DNA of 64,000 nucleotides from Novosphingobium sp. ERN07 (GCF_012641335.1 NZ_JABAID010000002.1:62001-126000); one strand, 5' to 3'. Shown: positions 34,813 through 45,714, counted from the first letter of the stretch. Translations and numbers: made by a program. The notes: generated from the letters alone by a model not told the origin.

Positions 34813-36734
34813 AGCGCCAACCTGAGATCGCCTATCGATTTGGCAATTTTCTTGAAGGCATCGTCCAGCTCAGCCGCATTGTTTGCGCGGAAGTAATATC
34901 CTTCGCCTGCGCAATTTGTCATGATCGGATTGAGTTCAGTGCCGAATGCCACGAACCACACCTTGATGTTCTTTTTCTTTGCCTGCTCGCACACGAAAGA
35001 AAACCGCTTCTCGATCGTCTGTGTCAGCGTGAGGGGGGACGTTGGATTCCAGCGACGCAGGGACAGCGGCTCTACGCCGTACGAGCCGTAGCTGATATCG
35101 AGTGAAGAGGTTTGACCATCGGTCAGAAATATAAGATGTCTGCTGGTCCGCTGCTTGGCCGAAACGTCGGCGTTTTCTGCGGAGAACAGGCCGGTGGGCG
35201 AAAGCACGCGCGCCGCCCAGATCATGCCGATATCGTGATAGGTGCTTCCCGCCGCGACCAGACTATCGATGTAAGTGTCGTAGTCCGTCTGATTCCACAC
35301 CTGCAACTTGCGCGCAGCAGTGGGGCAGGCAGCGAAGCCGGCGACACCGGGCGCAAGATATTCGTCGTTGGTGCTGACAGGCGTGGTGCTGAAGTTGCCG
35401 GTGCCGTTCCACAACCGTGCGCGTTCGTAGATGATTGAGGGATACATCGGCCGCCATTGTGTTTCGGCATCGCCCGCAGACGGGACCAGATCGATGTCGA
35501 GATCCTTCGCGCGATCAAGATCAACATTGTCATAGTCGTCGATCTGATAGGTTTGACGTTCTTCGATGCACCCGTTTGAAGCCGTTCTCCAGTCAGACGT
35601 ATCGCGCGTGACATTTCGGTAGAGCCATGAGGCGCCTGTGCCCACGGAAGGTTCGGTTATGTACCGGAAGGTGTCTACATAGTTCGCGTAGGTGGTGGTC
35701 GACAGCGTGCAGGTGCTGCCAGAAAGGCTCACGGAATAGATATCGCCGTTGCGTGTGCGATTGTAGGTATAAATGGTGCGCGTGCCGTCCGGGTTGGTAA
35801 CTGCCTCGGTGGTGGTCGATTGCAGCGCGGTGCCGGTCGTCATGGTGTTGGCAGGTTTGGCGCAAGTGAAGCCCCCGCTGCCATCCGACGTTGCTGCAAA
35901 CGTGGACGTTCGGGTGTAGTATGTCCCCGATACCGGCGAGACCGCGCTGTAATACCCATATAGTGCCCCGGAATTCTTGGCGCCGACGAGCGTTCGGGAG
36001 GGATAATCCCACTCTGAAACCATCCAGTCGTCTTTGAGCAACCCACCAACATTCACATTGGTGGAATAAGGAACGAACCCGAAGCGGATGCGGCTTTCCG
36101 GCTGTCGGGTGTTCTCCATCGTGGTGTAAAAGTCTTTCACCACGGCTTTGAGTACAGATATCTTGGGTGTGGTGTCGTCCGGGTTGCTTTCGGCCATAGA
36201 CCCGGTGACGTCGAGCGCCATGACGATATCAGTATTGGGTACGGTCAGTTCGGCCTTGCAGGATACCGATATCTCGATCTGGTCCTTGCCAAAGAAGTGC
36301 ATGATGTCGGTCGGCAGCACGACTGAGGCTGAGCCGTCGATAGAATTGCCTTCCCCGATCCCCATCGAAAACTGCCGATCAATGGAATTGTAGATGCCAT
36401 CGGCGAAGTTTGCATTGAAGAAGCGGTTGCCTTTGCTGACGACGGTGCCGCCATCTTCATCGGCATCAAAATTGCTGATCGCGCCCAATTCCTTGCGCGC
36501 TCCGAGAACACCAGCGTCGCAGGCTTGCTGCAAGCGCGACTCGACGAGGTAGGCGCGCCCCATGTCGATGCTTGACCCGACAATAGCCAGCAGGGGAACG
36601 ATTGAAAAACCCAAAATCATCAGTGCGTTGCCGCTGTTGTCCTGCGCCAGATCGGCAACCGTCTGCAGCACACACCGCAATGTGGCGCGCGCAGGCGCAA
36701 GACGAGGGAAAAAGGGCACATCTGCACGAAGCAT
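34809..36734 (-). CDS. TadG-like protein with von Willebrand factor A domain
   Basis: The 641-residue protein has an N-terminal basic segment, then a TadE/TadG-type anchor (NSGNALMILGFSIVPLLAIVGSSIDMGRAY). A vWA domain contains a MIDAS-like motif D-V-T-G-S in VMALDVTGSMAESNP, with threonine in place of the first serine. A long serine/threonine/tyrosine-rich insertion follows before the C-terminal half of the vWA fold (for example HLIFLTDGQTSSLDISYG). It would be exported and could bind metal and a partner at the surface. It is first in the three-gene operon. Confidence 0.85.
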   Translation of the reverse strand: MLRADVPFFPRLAPARATLRCVLQTVADLAQDNSGNALMILGFSIVPLLAIVGSSIDMGRAYLVESRLQQACDAGVLGARKELGAISNFDADEDGGTVVSKGNRFFNANFADGIYNSIDRQFSMGIGEGNSIDGSASVVLPTDIMHFFGKDQIEISVSCKAELTVPNTDIVMALDVTGSMAESNPDDTTPKISVLKAVVKDFYTTMENTRQPESRIRFGFVPYSTNVNVGGLLKDDWMVSEWDYPSRTLVGAKNSGALYGYYSAVSPVSGTYYTRTSTFAATSDGSGGFTCAKPANTMTTGTALQSTTTEAVTNPDGTRTIYTYNRTRNGDIYSVSLSGSTCTLSTTTYANYVDTFRYITEPSVGTGASWLYRNVTRDTSDWRTASNGCIEERQTYQIDDYDNVDLDRAKDLDIDLVPSAGDAETQWRPMYPSIIYERARLWNGTGNFSTTPVSTNDEYLAPGVAGFAACPTAARKLQVWNQTDYDTYIDSLVAAGSTYHDIGMIWAARVLSPTGLFSAENADVSAKQRTSRHLIFLTDGQTSSLDISYGSYGVEPLSLRRWNPTSPLTLTQTIEKRFSFVCEQAKKKNIKVWFVAFGTELNPIMTNCAGEGYYFRANNAAELDDAFKKIAKSIGDLRLAL

Positions 36735-36911
36735 GAGGCCCTCATAGTGAAAGATACTTAATTCAACGCAAAAGTCGCGGCGCGATCAGTTAACCACCTT
36801 TGCGCCTCGCCAATGCCGGAACTGTCCTCAGCGCGCTGCTCTACGGTTTCAAGATGTCAGACGATGGGCTAGGGGCCTATCGCGTTAGAGATGAAGTAGG
36901 GCGACAACCGA

Positions 36912-37496
36912 ATGCAAGAGCCGCAGATGCCAGGTGACGATGTCGATCCACGGCATCGTATTGCGCTGGCCTACGCGCCTAAATCGGCACGCCCAGCTTG
37001 GTATGCACTGCTTCTGCTCGAACGCAAATTGGCCGAGGCCGCGCGCCCCGGACGTGATCCGATGATGATCCAACTCCGTCTGGCCTGGTGGCGCGACAGA
37101 CTTGGAGAGGAGTCGGCGCGCTGGCCTGTCAGCGAACCAGCTTTTGCACACCTCAGGGCATGGCAGGGCAAGCATCAATGCCTTTCAGCGCTGGTCGATG
37201 GTTGGGAAGCAACCATCGTGGGTGAGGATGAAGGGCGTGAACTGGCCGCGGCGAGAGTGGCCAGCTATGTGGCGCTGGCTGAGCTGCTCGGCGCTGGTTC
37301 ACCTGAAACAGTGCGCTCTGCGCTGCACGATATCGACTACCCGCAGGCGGCATCGCCGCTGCCACATGCCCTGCCGCGCGCAATGCGTCCCCTCGCGGTG
37401 CTGCGCGCTTTGGCCCTGCGCAAAGCGCGCGGTGGACGTCATACCCCCTTTTCCGATCTTGCGCGGGTGATCTGGGCGGGCTTGCTGGGACGATAA
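36912..37496 (+). CDS. Squalene/phytoene synthase-like small protein
   Basis: The 194-residue protein is alpha-helical. The segment QLRLAWWRDRL resembles the helix that follows the first aspartate motif in squalene/phytoene synthase-like proteins, but the DxxxD substrate motifs are not evident and the length is well below the ~280-300 residues of true synthases. It may be a truncated, non-enzymatic relative like the NDUFAF6 type. The start ATG 36912 lacks a strong ribosome site, and ATG 36927 is possible. Assignment is tentative. Confidence 0.55.
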   Translation: MQEPQMPGDDVDPRHRIALAYAPKSARPAWYALLLLERKLAEAARPGRDPMMIQLRLAWWRDRLGEESARWPVSEPAFAHLRAWQGKHQCLSALVDGWEATIVGEDEGRELAAARVASYVALAELLGAGSPETVRSALHDIDYPQAASPLPHALPRAMRPLAVLRALALRKARGGRHTPFSDLARVIWAGLLGR

Positions 37497-37588
37497 AAGT
37501 GCAAGTCCTGCCAAAGCGGTAGCATCTTTCGCTGCGGATGCGGTCCGGTCCCGATTAACTTTGCCTCCACGATGGAGCGCAAAATACG

Positions 37589-38065
37589 ATGATTCGAGGG
37601 TTGCTCGGCGGTCTTGCCGCACTGATGCTTGTCGCTGCCGGAATATTCTGGTGGCAAGGGCGCGCCGAGACGGGGTTCGGCGGCGAGGCACCCGCGCTTC
37701 CCGTGGCCGAAGCGCCTGAGGCTGAACCCGAAGACCTGCCCAGTGCCGATGCCGATGGCATGATGGGCGTTGCTCCACCCGAAGCGACAACTGTCGGGCG
37801 TGAAACGCGCCGCTTCAATCTGGTGGACAAGGATCGGGACAACCGGATCAGCCGCACCGAAATGCTGAGCGGCCGCGCGCGCGATTTTCGCAAGCTGGAC
37901 AAGGACGGCAACAATCTGCTGACGTTCGACGAATGGGCGCATACTACGGTCGACAAGTTCAAGGTGGCTGACGGGAACGCCGATCTTTTTCTTACCCGTG
38001 AAGAGTTTGCGACCACGCGGCCCAAGGAACGACCTAAACCCAAACAGAAGTGCGCGTGCAAATAG
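37589..38065 (+). CDS. Membrane-anchored EF-hand calcium-binding protein
   Basis: The 158-residue protein has an N-terminal transmembrane or signal segment (GLLGGLAALMLVAAGIFWW), an acidic Ala/Pro/Glu linker, and three EF-hand loops of 12 residues: D80-E91, D104-E115 and D128-E139. Each starts with D and ends with E. The C-terminus is a basic KPKPKQKCACK tail. It probably senses or buffers calcium in the periplasm. It converges on trmFO with only 3 bases between them. Confidence 0.88.
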   Translation: MIRGLLGGLAALMLVAAGIFWWQGRAETGFGGEAPALPVAEAPEAEPEDLPSADADGMMGVAPPEATTVGRETRRFNLVDKDRDNRISRTEMLSGRARDFRKLDKDGNNLLTFDEWAHTTVDKFKVADGNADLFLTREEFATTRPKERPKPKQKCACK

Positions 38066-38068
38066 CAG

Positions 38069-39436
38069 TCAGGCCAGTGTCGCGACCCATTCCGCCAGAT
38101 CCGCCTTGGCGCGCTCGGTATAGGCTTCCTTGCGCGCTTTTTTCTTCACGTCATGCAGGGGCGGAAACAGTCCGAAATTGACGTTCATCGGCTGATAGCT
38201 TTCCGCTTCGGCATCACCAGTAATGTGCGATAGCAGTGCGCCCAACGCGGTAGTGCGCGGCGGGGCTGTCCATGTGCGGCCCGCAATCTGCACAGCAGCC
38301 ATCAGGCCGGCCAGCATCCCGACGGAGCCGCTTTCGACATAGCCTTCGCACCCTGTGATCTGCCCGGCAAAGCGGATGTGCGGAGCCGATTTCAGCCGTA
38401 ACTGACGGTCAAGCAGGGTGGGTGAATTGAGAAAGGTGTTGCGATGCAGACCGCCAAGTCGCGCGAACTCGGCTTGCTCAAGCCCCGGAATCGTGCGGAA
38501 AACGCGCACCTGTTCTGCATGTTTCAGCTTGGTTTGGAAGCCGACCATGTTCCACAGCGTGCCAAGCTTGTTGTCCTGACGCAACTGGACCACGGCATAG
38601 GGCCAGCGGCCATTGGGATGCTCTTCCGTAGCCCAATGCGGGTTATCGAGGCCGACCGGTTTCATCGGCCCAAACCGCAAGGTTTCGACCCCGCGTGACG
38701 CCATGACTTCGACCGGCATACAACCGTCGAAATAGGGGGTGTTGGCCTCCCATTCCTTGAACTCGGTCTTGTCGCCCGCCAGCAGTTCCTCTCGGAAGGC
38801 GAAGTATTGGTCCTTGGTCATCGGGCAATTGATGTAGTCGCGCCCATCACCGCCCATCGCGAGCGACGCTTCCGCCCCCTTGTCCCAGCGTGAAGCCATC
38901 CACGCCACATCCATGTCGATGGATTCGCGATAGACGATGGGCGCGATGGCATCGAAAAAGGCAAGGCTATCCGCCCCGGTGGCCGCGCCGATGTTCGTTG
39001 CCAGCGATGGTGCGGTGAGCGGACCTGTGGCGATGATCGTCAAGCCATCGGAAGGCAGAACGTCCACACGTTCGCGCACCAGCTCAAGCGTGGGCTGCGC
39101 GCGCAACGCGGCTTCAACCTCGGCGGAAAAGACGTCACGATCAACGGCAAGCGCAGACCCTGCCGGCACCCGGGCCTTTGCGGCGGCAGCCATGAGCAGG
39201 CTGTCACACTGACGCATTTCATAATGCAGCAGGCCGACCGCGTTCTTTTCATCGTCATCGGAACGGAACGAGTTGGAGCAGACCAGCTCGGCCAGTCCGT
39301 CACCATTGTGTGCGGGCGTCGTATCGCCACCCCCGCGCATTTCCGAAAGCCGCACGCGAATGCCGCGCCGGGCCAGTTGCCACGCTGCTTCGCTTCCGGC
39401 CATGCCGCCGCCGATGATGTGAACCTGATGCGTCAT
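38069..39436 (-). CDS. trmFO: Methylenetetrahydrofolate-tRNA-(uracil-5-)-methyltransferase TrmFO
   Basis: The protein has 455 residues from ATG 39436, chosen because the FAD-binding sequence [21 protein letters not shown] starts at residue 4; an upstream start would add 12. It methylates U54 of tRNA with folate and FAD. Further family segments are [31 protein letters not shown] and [19 protein letters not shown]. It is divergent from the YhhN-type gene. Confidence 0.95.
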   Translation of the reverse strand: MTHQVHIIGGGMAGSEAAWQLARRGIRVRLSEMRGGGDTTPAHNGDGLAELVCSNSFRSDDDEKNAVGLLHYEMRQCDSLLMAAAAKARVPAGSALAVDRDVFSAEVEAALRAQPTLELVRERVDVLPSDGLTIIATGPLTAPSLATNIGAATGADSLAFFDAIAPIVYRESIDMDVAWMASRWDKGAEASLAMGGDGRDYINCPMTKDQYFAFREELLAGDKTEFKEWEANTPYFDGCMPVEVMASRGVETLRFGPMKPVGLDNPHWATEEHPNGRWPYAVVQLRQDNKLGTLWNMVGFQTKLKHAEQVRVFRTIPGLEQAEFARLGGLHRNTFLNSPTLLDRQLRLKSAPHIRFAGQITGCEGYVESGSVGMLAGLMAAVQIAGRTWTAPPRTTALGALLSHITGDAEAESYQPMNVNFGLFPPLHDVKKKARKEAYTERAKADLAEWVATLA

Positions 39437-39504
39437 GTGCTCGCCCTTGGCATCGCGGTGCCGCTGCGGCAAGACTGTCTGGAGAGATGAGGGGAAGGGG
39501 ACAA

Positions 39505-40161
39505 GTGCCCAAACGCGCGTTGATCGAGAAGCGGCCGTGGTTGGTGGCGAGCCTCCTTGCCGGTGTCAGCTATTGGCTGGCGGCCAAGGGCCACGTGCCG
39601 GGGCTTTGGCTGATTCTTTGGAAAGGGGCTGGCGTTGCCCTGCTGGCGGCTTATGCCTGGGCGCATCATCCATCGCGCAACGCGCACCTGACTGCGCTGG
39701 TCATGGTGTTGGGTGCAGCGGGCGACATGGTTCTGGAAGTGAATTTCACTGGCGGTGCAATTGCATTCCTGCTCGGCCATCTGGTGGCCATTTCGCTTTA
39801 TATGAAGTTCCGGCGTGCTCAGCCTTCAGGAAGCCAGAAAGCGGCGGCGGTTGTGACATTGATCGCGGTGCCGCTGATTTCCTATCAGTTGTCTGGAAGG
39901 CCAGAGGTGGCGCTCTATGCTCTCAGCCTTGGCGGAATGGCTGCTGCGGCTTGGCTCAGCAGCTTTCCACGTTACCGCGTGGGGCTAGGCGCGATGATGT
40001 TTGTGGCGTCCGATCTATTCATCTTCGCGCGGATGGGACCGTTGGCTGGCAGCACGATACCCGGGTTGATGATTTGGCCGCTCTATTATTTCGGGCAATT
40101 CCTGATCTGCACCGGCGTGATTGGCACGCTACGCGCGCGCGGGGAATTCGCGGCAAGTTAG
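39505..40161 (+). CDS. YhhN-family integral membrane protein (lysoplasmalogenase type)
   Basis: The ~218-residue protein has about seven to eight hydrophobic helices, for example [31 protein letters not shown] and [16 protein letters not shown], the last two carrying the conserved aspartates of the YhhN family. GTG 39505 was chosen because GGGGAAGGGGACAA precedes it; ATG 39487 has its ribosome site overlapping the start. Mammalian relatives cleave lysoplasmalogens; bacterial substrates are uncertain. It converges on the DUF952 gene. Confidence 0.82.
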   Translation: MPKRALIEKRPWLVASLLAGVSYWLAAKGHVPGLWLILWKGAGVALLAAYAWAHHPSRNAHLTALVMVLGAAGDMVLEVNFTGGAIAFLLGHLVAISLYMKFRRAQPSGSQKAAAVVTLIAVPLISYQLSGRPEVALYALSLGGMAAAAWLSSFPRYRVGLGAMMFVASDLFIFARMGPLAGSTIPGLMIWPLYYFGQFLICTGVIGTLRARGEFAAS

Positions 40162-40168
40162 AGGGCTG

Positions 40169-40522
40169 TTACCCCGCGACCGGCAATCGCACCTGCTCTG
40201 CGTCATCCCGCTCTAAGGGGCCATATGCCACCGCCGCGCTCAGTGGCAGGTCGGCATATATATGCGGGAACAGCGCCCCGCCACGCGAAGGTTCCCACTT
40301 CACCGCATCGCCCAGCACGACAAGATCGACCGCAACAACGTGAAGATCGTCCTGTCCCGCGAAGTGCTTGTCCACCGTTTCGGTAAGTTGCGCTTCGGTC
40401 GACAGGTGGATGTACCCATCCGCCAGATCGACCGGCGCGCCCTTGAACAACTCGTCTGCCTCAAGCTGCGCCATTTGCGGCCCGGTCAGCACCTTGTAGG
40501 CAAGGAGTGGTCGTTCCGTCAC
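40169..40522 (-). CDS. DUF952-family protein
   Basis: The 117-residue protein has the family motifs ADGYIHLSTEAQLTETVDKHF and PHIYADLPLSAAV, typical of DUF952, a small domain of unknown function. Its start overlaps the gyrA stop by 4 bases (ATGA), so it is translated from the gyrA transcript. Function is unknown; I do not infer one. Confidence 0.88.
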   Translation of the reverse strand: MTERPLLAYKVLTGPQMAQLEADELFKGAPVDLADGYIHLSTEAQLTETVDKHFAGQDDLHVVAVDLVVLGDAVKWEPSRGGALFPHIYADLPLSAAVAYGPLERDDAEQVRLPVAG

Positions 40523-43251
40523 TCCGGTGCGCTTCCGTCATCGGCTTGGGGCGTTGCAACCTCGGCTTCATCCGCGCCTTCCTCTTCGGCCAGACGCACC
40601 GCGCTGACCACATGTTCATCGCCCGAAACATTGAACAGGCGCACGCCGGCAGACCCGCGACCGATCACGCGCAACGAACCGAGCGGCAGCCGGATCAGCT
40701 TGGCCTGATCGGTGACCAGCATAAGCTGGTCGGCTTGTACTGCCGGGAAGCTTGCCACCACCGGACCATTGCGGCCGATGTTGTCGATATTGGTGATGCC
40801 CTGGCCGCCACGGCCAGTACGGCGATACTCATAGGCCGATGACAGCTTGCCATAGCCATTGGCGCACACTGTCAGGATGAACTGTTCGCGCGCCTGCAGT
40901 TCGGCATAGCGTTCTGCCGAGAGTGCCGGTTCGCCTTCCTTCTCGCCCTTCCACGGTGCAAAGCGAACATAGTCCTCACGCTCGTCAGGCGAGGTGCCGA
41001 CACGGTGCAGGATCGACAGCGAGATAACCTCGTCATCGCCTTTGAGCGTCATGCCGCGCACGCCGGTAGAGGTACGGCTCGTGAACTCGCGCACTTCGTC
41101 ACCAGCAAAGCGGATGGCCTTGCCCGCGCGGGTGGCGAGCAGAACGTCATCGCTTGGCTCCAGCAGAGCAACGCCGATCAGGCGATCATCGCTGTCCTCA
41201 TCGAACTTCATCGCAAACTTCCCGTTCGACGGGATGTTGGCAAAAGCGTCCATCGAGTTGCGGCGGACGTTGCCTTTGGCCGTCGCAAAGACGACCGAAA
41301 GTTTGCCCCATTCCGCCTCGTCTTCCGGCAGCGGAAGAACGGTGGCGATTGTCTCGTCCTTGTCCAGCGCGGGCAGCATGTTGATAACCGGACGACCGCG
41401 CGTGGTTGGCCCGCCTTCGGGCAGGCGCCACACTTTCAGGCGATAGACCTTGCCCGCCGTCGAGAAGAACAGCACAGGGGTGTGCGTGCTGGTGACGAAC
41501 ATCGTCCCGACCGCATCCTCGTCCTTCGTCGCCATGCCGCTGCGGCCCTTGCCGCCACGGTTCTGCGCGCGGAAGGTGGAAAGTGGGGTACGCTTTATAT
41601 AGCCGTCGAGCGTGATCGTAACGACCATATCCTCGCGCTCGATCAGGTCTTCGTCCTCGATCCCATCAGCGGGCGCGGTGATTTCGGACTTGCGCGGTGT
41701 GGCAAAGGCCTGCCGCACTTCGAGCAGTTCCTGCCGCATCACGCCATAGAGCTTCACGCGGTCGGCAAGGATCGAAAGGTATTCGGCAATAGCCTTTGAG
41801 AGGCCTTCAAGTTCATCGCCAATTTCGTCACGGCCAAGCGCGGTCAACCGGTGCAGGCGCAGTTCCAGGATCGCGCGAACCTGAATTTCCGAAAGACGAT
41901 AGGTCGCCGCATCAGCAACGCCCACATCCTCGATGGCTTCCACAAGCCGGATATAAGGCGCGATCTCACCCATCGGCCATTCGCGCGCAATCAGTGTTTC
42001 ACGCGCGGTGGCGGGGTTGGGCGAACCACGGATAATCCGCACCACTTCGTCAAGGTTCGTAACCGCGATGACGAGGCCAAGCAGGATATGCGCCCGATCA
42101 CGCGCCTTGTTCAGTTCGAACTTGGTGCGCCGGGTAATGACTTCCTCGCGGAAGCGCACGAAGGTTTCGATAATGTCCTTGAGATTGAGGACTTCGGGCC
42201 GACCGCCGCGGATCGCCAGCATGTTCGCCGGGAAGCTCGATTGGGCGGGCGTGTTGCGCCACACCTGATTGAGCACGACTTCGGGCGTTGCATCGCGCTT
42301 CAGGTCGATGACCACGCGCACGCCTTCGCGGTTCGATTCGTCGCGGATGTCAGAGATGCCTTCGATCCGCTTGTCCTTCGCGGCCTCGGCAATCTTTTCG
42401 ACGAGGCCGGATTTGCCGACCTGATAGGGGATCGAGGTAAGGACGATGGCGCGACGATCCCCGCGCCCTTCTTCGATCTGGTGGCGCGCGCGCATGATGA
42501 TCGAGCCACGGCCTTCATGATAGGCCTTGCGCGCACCTGCCGTGCCCAGAATGAGCGGCGCGGTGGGGAAATCCGGTCCCGGAATGATCTGGATCAGTTC
42601 GTCAATCGTGATCAGCGGGTTGTCCATATAGGCAAGGCAGCCGTCGATCACTTCGCCCAGATTGTGGGGCGGGATGTTCGTCGCCATGCCCACTGCGATC
42701 CCGCCCGCGCCGTTGACCAGCAGGTTGGGGAAGCGCGCAGGCAGAACCTGCGGTTCATGCTCAGAACCGTCGTAGTTCGGGATGAAGTCTACCGTATCCT
42801 TTTCGATATCCGCGAGCAGCGAATCCGCCACTTTGGCAAGGCGCGCTTCGGTGTAGCGCATCGATGCCGGCGGATCGGGGTCCATCGAGCCGAAGTTCCC
42901 CTGACCGTCGATCAGCGGAAGCCGCATCGACCAGTCCTGCGTCATGCGCGCCAGCGCGTCATAGATCGCAGCATCGCCGTGCGGGTGGTACTTGCCCATC
43001 GCATCGCCAACGATACGCGCCGATTTGCGATAGGCCTTGGTCGAGACGAAGCCGTTTTCGTGGCTGGTCCACAAGATGCGACGATGAACCGGCTTCAACC
43101 CGTCGCGCACGTCAGGCAGCGCGCGACTGACGATCACGCTCATCGCGTAATCGAGGTAGCTGGTCTTCATCTCGTCAACGATGTCGATCCGCTGGAACTC
43201 GCCATCAGGGGCGGGGGCAGGAGGGTCGATGATCGTGGTGTCGTCGCTCAC
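40519..43251 (-). CDS. gyrA: DNA gyrase subunit A
   Basis: The 910-residue subunit starts at a GTG. It cuts and rejoins DNA with GyrB to introduce negative supercoils. Catalytic tyrosine Y133 lies in [10 protein letters not shown]. The quinolone-resistance region reads [13 protein letters not shown]: alanine (A94) stands where E. coli has Ser83, while aspartate (D98) matches Asp87. The C-terminal pinwheel domain contains the GyrA box (QNRGGKG). The acidic C-terminal tail is rich in E and A. It is co-transcribed with the DUF952 gene. Confidence 0.97.
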   Translation of the reverse strand: MSDDTTIIDPPAPAPDGEFQRIDIVDEMKTSYLDYAMSVIVSRALPDVRDGLKPVHRRILWTSHENGFVSTKAYRKSARIVGDAMGKYHPHGDAAIYDALARMTQDWSMRLPLIDGQGNFGSMDPDPPASMRYTEARLAKVADSLLADIEKDTVDFIPNYDGSEHEPQVLPARFPNLLVNGAGGIAVGMATNIPPHNLGEVIDGCLAYMDNPLITIDELIQIIPGPDFPTAPLILGTAGARKAYHEGRGSIIMRARHQIEEGRGDRRAIVLTSIPYQVGKSGLVEKIAEAAKDKRIEGISDIRDESNREGVRVVIDLKRDATPEVVLNQVWRNTPAQSSFPANMLAIRGGRPEVLNLKDIIETFVRFREEVITRRTKFELNKARDRAHILLGLVIAVTNLDEVVRIIRGSPNPATARETLIAREWPMGEIAPYIRLVEAIEDVGVADAATYRLSEIQVRAILELRLHRLTALGRDEIGDELEGLSKAIAEYLSILADRVKLYGVMRQELLEVRQAFATPRKSEITAPADGIEDEDLIEREDMVVTITLDGYIKRTPLSTFRAQNRGGKGRSGMATKDEDAVGTMFVTSTHTPVLFFSTAGKVYRLKVWRLPEGGPTTRGRPVINMLPALDKDETIATVLPLPEDEAEWGKLSVVFATAKGNVRRNSMDAFANIPSNGKFAMKFDEDSDDRLIGVALLEPSDDVLLATRAGKAIRFAGDEVREFTSRTSTGVRGMTLKGDDEVISLSILHRVGTSPDEREDYVRFAPWKGEKEGEPALSAERYAELQAREQFILTVCANGYGKLSSAYEYRRTGRGGQGITNIDNIGRNGPVVASFPAVQADQLMLVTDQAKLIRLPLGSLRVIGRGSAGVRLFNVSGDEHVVSAVRLAEEEGADEAEVATPQADDGSAPE

Positions 43252-43575
43252 GTGGACTGCTTTTCGTTATGATGACAAAGGACGGAAAAATGGCCCTAGA
43301 CCCATTGCCCGACGATAGCCAGCAATGCGGCCCGGATCGGCCCTGATCCGCCCCGGTTTTCCACATTTGTGAGTGCGTGCGACCAGTTGCCTGAATATTC
43401 GGACGAGGCGTCATTCAATCCCCGTTCACGGCAGCAAGGATAGCGCACAAACCGTTGCCAAGGGGCTATTTCCGCGCCACTAGCGGATACGACCAGAGGT
43501 GAGAGGACCGAAGGTGCATCTGTTGCCGGGCATGGTCGCCCCGCAAGGCATCCGGTCGAACAGGAGACGAGTTCT
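43252..43575. promoter_or_regulatory. Divergent region between gyrA and the periplasmic TPR gene
   Basis: 324 bp without a convincing gene. It contains a perfect inverted repeat CGGATC-GGCCCT-GATCCG (43333-43350) and, at its right end, the AGGAGACG ribosome site for the downstream gene. No clear -35/-10 pair or RNA gene was seen. Confidence 0.5.
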
Positions 43576-44904
43576 ATGCGTGCTACTTTCAAGCGTGTTT
43601 CTGGCGGCATGATCGGCAAGACGGCGCTGGCCCTTGCCCTGTCCACCGGCGCGCTGACGGTCGGTGCGACCGCCACGTTCGCCAAGGAAAAAGAGCCGAA
43701 GGTTGAAAAGGCAAGCTATTCGAAGGAATTCGTTGGCGCTGCCGCTCCCATCCAGAAGACGATGAACGCGCTCGACGAAGCCAAGAAGAAGGGCGCCGAT
43801 GCCGCCGCGCAAAAGGCGCTGGTCGCCAATGCCCCGGCAGAACTCGCCGCTGCAGAAGCTGCTATCAAAACTCCGCTTGATCGTATGGCCGCTGGTGGCT
43901 GGGCGGTCAGCCTTGGCGGCACGCTGAACGATGTCGCCATGCGCCAGCGCGGTATGCAGAACATGCTCGACAGCGGCCAGGTGCCTGCTGCGAACGTGAC
44001 GGAATATCAGTTCTACCTTGGCAACTTCGCCTATTCGAACAAGGATTTCCCGGCTGCGGTCAAGGCTTTGACCGCCGTCGTCGCCGCCAACTACAAGGAT
44101 GATACCGCTGCTGAACTGCTGGCGGATTCGTACTCGCAGCAGGGCCAGAACGCCGAGGCGCTTGCAGCGCTCAAGGCTGCCGTGGACGCGCGCAAGGCCG
44201 CAGGTGGCGCAGTGCCGGAAGGCTGGTTCAAGCGTGCGAACCTGATTGCGTACAAGAACAAGCTTGGGCCGCAAGCGATCGAATGGTCGACGATGATGGT
44301 CGAAAACGATCCCACGCCGCTCAACTGGCTTGGCGCGGGCCAGCTCGTGCGTGAATTCGGCCAGTTCACCAATCAGGAATCGCTGGATCTTGGCCGTCTG
44401 CTGCTGCGTTCGGGCGGCTTCCAGAACGATCCCAAGTATGTAGAGCGTGAATACATCGAATATATCGAAGCCGCTGACCCGCGCCGTCTTCCGGGCGAAG
44501 TCCTGAAGGTAACCGAAATGGGCGTCAAAAGCGGCGTGCTGAAGGCGAATGATCCGTTTGTTTCGGATGCGCTTTCGCAGGCAAAGAGCCGTATCGCACC
44601 TGACAAGGCCTCGCTCCCAGCGCTCGACAAGGAAGCCCGTGCAGGCAAGGACGGCAAGAGCGCGCTGGCAATGGCCGACGCATACCTATCCTACGATGAA
44701 CCGGCCAAGGCTGAAGAAATGTACGAGATGGCCATCGCCAAGGGCGCGATCGACAAGGATCGTGCACTGACCCGTCTTGGTATCGCGCAGCTCGATCAGG
44801 ACAAGTTCGAAGATGCCAAGGCCAGCTTTGCGCAGGTCGCCGGCGCTCGCGCGCCGCTGGCACGGCTTTGGGCCACTTTCGCGACGACTCAGGCGCGTCC
44901 CTGA
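43576..44904 (+). CDS. Periplasmic TPR-like repeat protein of unknown function
   Basis: The 442-residue protein has a signal peptide ending ATATFAKEK. It has an Ala/Lys/Glu-rich, coiled-coil-like N-terminal part and at least two TPR-like repeats, for example YQFYLGNFAYSNKDFPAAVK followed by AAELLADSYSQQGQNAEALA. A strong AGGAGACG ribosome site suggests abundant expression. Codon use looks biased to highly expressed style (many GAA, AAG, CTG). It ends in a strong terminator, so it is a single-gene unit. No specific function is inferred. Confidence 0.85.
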   Translation: MRATFKRVSGGMIGKTALALALSTGALTVGATATFAKEKEPKVEKASYSKEFVGAAAPIQKTMNALDEAKKKGADAAAQKALVANAPAELAAAEAAIKTPLDRMAAGGWAVSLGGTLNDVAMRQRGMQNMLDSGQVPAANVTEYQFYLGNFAYSNKDFPAAVKALTAVVAANYKDDTAAELLADSYSQQGQNAEALAALKAAVDARKAAGGAVPEGWFKRANLIAYKNKLGPQAIEWSTMMVENDPTPLNWLGAGQLVREFGQFTNQESLDLGRLLLRSGGFQNDPKYVEREYIEYIEAADPRRLPGEVLKVTEMGVKSGVLKANDPFVSDALSQAKSRIAPDKASLPALDKEARAGKDGKSALAMADAYLSYDEPAKAEEMYEMAIAKGAIDKDRALTRLGIAQLDQDKFEDAKASFAQVAGARAPLARLWATFATTQARP

Positions 44905-44930
44905 ACCAGTTCTGCGGAAGCAGGCATAAA

Positions 44931-44960
44931 AAAGGGCGGCCCGCTCGGGCCGCCCTTTTT
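44931..44960 (+). terminator. Terminator after the periplasmic TPR gene
   Basis: A 12-bp perfect stem AAAGGGCGGCCC / GGGCCGCCCTTT has a 4-base loop and T residues following. The symmetric A/T ends may also serve the convergent carbonic anhydrase gene. Confidence 0.93.
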
Positions 44961-44997
44961 CGTTACGCTTGGAGGCTGGACGGGCAGCCTTCAAAAA

Positions 44998-45648
44998 TCA
45001 AGTAACGGGTGCGAAATCCCCGCTCGCCTCGTCCAGAACGTGCAGAACGCCGTCAGAGATCGCGAAGAATGCGCCGCGCAGGCGAAGTTCGCCTTGTGCT
45101 TCCTTGCGGCTAACGAAAGGGAATGTGCGCAGATTGGCTATGCTCTGGCGCACCCCTGCCAGTTCCATTGCCTGTTCGGCGTCGCGCCCGTCGATTCCAT
45201 GCTTGGCGACAACTTCTTCGCGCACATCGTCGAGCAGCGAAATCCAGTCGGTCACAAAGCCGCCATCACCGGGGGCAGTGCCTTTCAGGCTGTGGGTAAG
45301 CGCGGCCTTGCAACCGCCGCACATACCGTGGCCCATGACCACGACTTCCTTGACCTTCAGCACTTGCACCGCAAATTCGAGCGCGGCCGAAACACCGTGA
45401 TGGCCCGGCGTTGTTTCGAACGGGGGGACCATCGCCGCGACATTGCGCACCACGAAAATCTCGCCCGGATCGACATCGAAGATCTGGGCTGGATCGACAC
45501 GGCTGTCGGAGCATGCGATGACCATGACCTGCGGTTCCTGCCCATCGCGAAGCTGGCGCCAACGTTCCAGCCGGCGGTTCCAGCCGGTTTCCCTGAAGCG
45601 GCGGTATCCTGAAAGCAGGTGGTCGAATTCGGGGGTTCTCTGGGTCAT
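44998..45648 (-). CDS. Beta-class carbonic anhydrase
   Basis: The protein has 216 residues from ATG 45648. It interconverts CO2 and bicarbonate. Zinc ligands and active-site residues are C46-S-D48-S-R50, H107 and C110 in VMGHGMCGGC. The C-terminal half is shorter on helices than plant-type enzymes, so it is of the prokaryotic clade. It is divergent from lipA, with 66 bases between the two starts. Confidence 0.95.
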   Translation of the reverse strand: MTQRTPEFDHLLSGYRRFRETGWNRRLERWRQLRDGQEPQVMVIACSDSRVDPAQIFDVDPGEIFVVRNVAAMVPPFETTPGHHGVSAALEFAVQVLKVKEVVVMGHGMCGGCKAALTHSLKGTAPGDGGFVTDWISLLDDVREEVVAKHGIDGRDAEQAMELAGVRQSIANLRTFPFVSRKEAQGELRLRGAFFAISDGVLHVLDEASGDFAPVT

Positions 45649-45714
45649 GGTCAACGCTAATGGCCGCAACGATTGGGTCTTTCAAGTGTGGCGCGAACGG
45701 CCTATCTGGACCCA

